A DNA stretch of 64,000 nucleotides, taken from assembly GCA_009760855.2 (NCBI GenBank), contig WPIO01000005.1, forward strand, positions 13,382,001 through 13,446,000. The letters are read 5' to 3'. Below, piece by piece: positions 63,190-64,000 of the stretch. The translations under genes and the position numbers were made by a program. The notes under the pieces were generated by a model, which had not been told where the DNA came from, did not search any database, and saw nothing but the letters and a program-made list of their open reading frames with translations. How positions within the stretch are numbered: the stretch's first letter is position 1; each line of letters begins with the position of its first letter. Origin of the DNA: Cristatella mucedo (taxonomy: Eukaryota > Bryozoa > Phylactolaemata > Cristatellidae).

Positions 63190-64000
63190 TTGAATACCTC
63201 TGAAATATGTAGTAAACCCAGGGCTTTGTGCTAGGTATGGTTCTTTTCAAGCTGTATACTCTCCCTCTTGCCGATGTGATTGCAAGGCACAATATAGGCT
63301 TTCACTTCTGTGCGGATGACACTCAGTCGTATTTTTGCTTTGATCTCTCCCAGCCTTCAAGCACCTCGAATTCTCTCAACTCCCTTGCTGCCTGTATTGA
63401 TGACATCTGCACACGGATGGCAGTAAATTTTCTCAAATTAAATGATAATAAAATTAACTTAATAGTTATGAGCAAACCAAGTGTGATTCATTAGTTGGAA
63501 AGGCTAACGCTCAAAATTGGCTCTTCCAGCACATCTCCTGTTGAATCTGCACGAAATCTAGGAGTCGTGTTCCAAAATGACATTTCGCTAGACAACCACA
63601 TCAGCTCAACAACCAAGTCTGCCTACTTTCAGCTTCATAACATGGCTAAAATTTGGGCTTGCTTAGATAGGGATACCACATCTAAGTTAGTCCATGCATT
63701 TGTGACATCCGTCGTTACTTCTGTAACTCACTGCTTGCTGGCCTACCGGCCTGTGCAATCAGGCGCTTACAGTTGGTGCAAAACTCTGCAGCTTGGCTTG
63801 TCTGTCGTGAGCGGCACAGTTGCCACATCTCACCACTTCTCACCGACCTGCACTGGCTACCATTCAAGCAACGGATCGACTTCAAGGTTGTGTCGCTCAC
63901 TTTTAGGTCACTTCATTCTTTGGCTCCAGCCTACCTATCAGATCTACTCCCCCACCAGACCAATCATCGTACCATCCGCTTTTCGGAATCTGTTCGTTAA
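63190..64000 (+). mobile_element. LINE-A copy, running off the window
   Basis: Palm region LGFHFCADDTQSYF (YADD changed to CADD), LKLNDNKINLIVM and RDFC-type C-terminal sequence to LDLHWLPFKQRIDFK at the window edge. Stops at 63,493 and frameshifts inactivate it. Confidence 0.9.

Overview
The window is nuclear DNA from an animal, most likely an invertebrate. Two spliced protein-coding genes lie on the + strand. Their long introns and the intergenic space are filled with non-LTR retrotransposons of the CR1/L2 group, tRNA-derived SINEs, DNA-transposon fragments and microsatellites. I cannot name the species. The predicted proteins resemble vertebrate orthologues closely, which argues against a very fast-evolving lineage.

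Gene 1 (about 4.56-36.94 kb, both ends incomplete) encodes a cyclic-nucleotide-gated channel beta-type subunit (CNGB). Fifteen exons join in a continuous reading frame of 641 codons (one is a 111-nt in-phase exon with weaker support). They cover an N-terminal segment, S1-S6 with the pore, the C-linker and the cyclic-nucleotide-binding domain. The start codon and the last exon are not secured; a phase-compatible C-terminal exon may lie at 42,064-42,250.

Gene 2 (52.475 kb to beyond the window) is TTC8/BBS8, a TPR subunit of the BBSome. Seven exons give 339 codons from the start ATG. The C-terminal third lies outside the window. Both genes act in cilia in other animals (ciliary sensory transduction and BBSome trafficking); their adjacency may be chance.

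The rest is repeat landscape. LINE-A (3' tail of ATT repeats) and LINE-B (3' tail of ATTAC repeats) occur many times and are nested in each other at readable junctions. SINE-1 and SINE-2 are two tRNA-headed families; SINE-2 copies the 3' hairpin of LINE-A. A SPIN-like hAT element sits inside the 5' half of a tRNA-Leu(AAG) sequence. An unclassified tandem repeat of about 150-182 bp forms two arrays (13.5-14.3 kb and 38.4-39.5 kb); the second switches orientation at a 12-bp palindrome. Three of 22 inferred splice donors are GC rather than GT, each fixed by reading phase.

Repeat names used here (LINE-A, LINE-B, SINE-1, SINE-2) are local labels based on comparing copies within the window; no database was searched.
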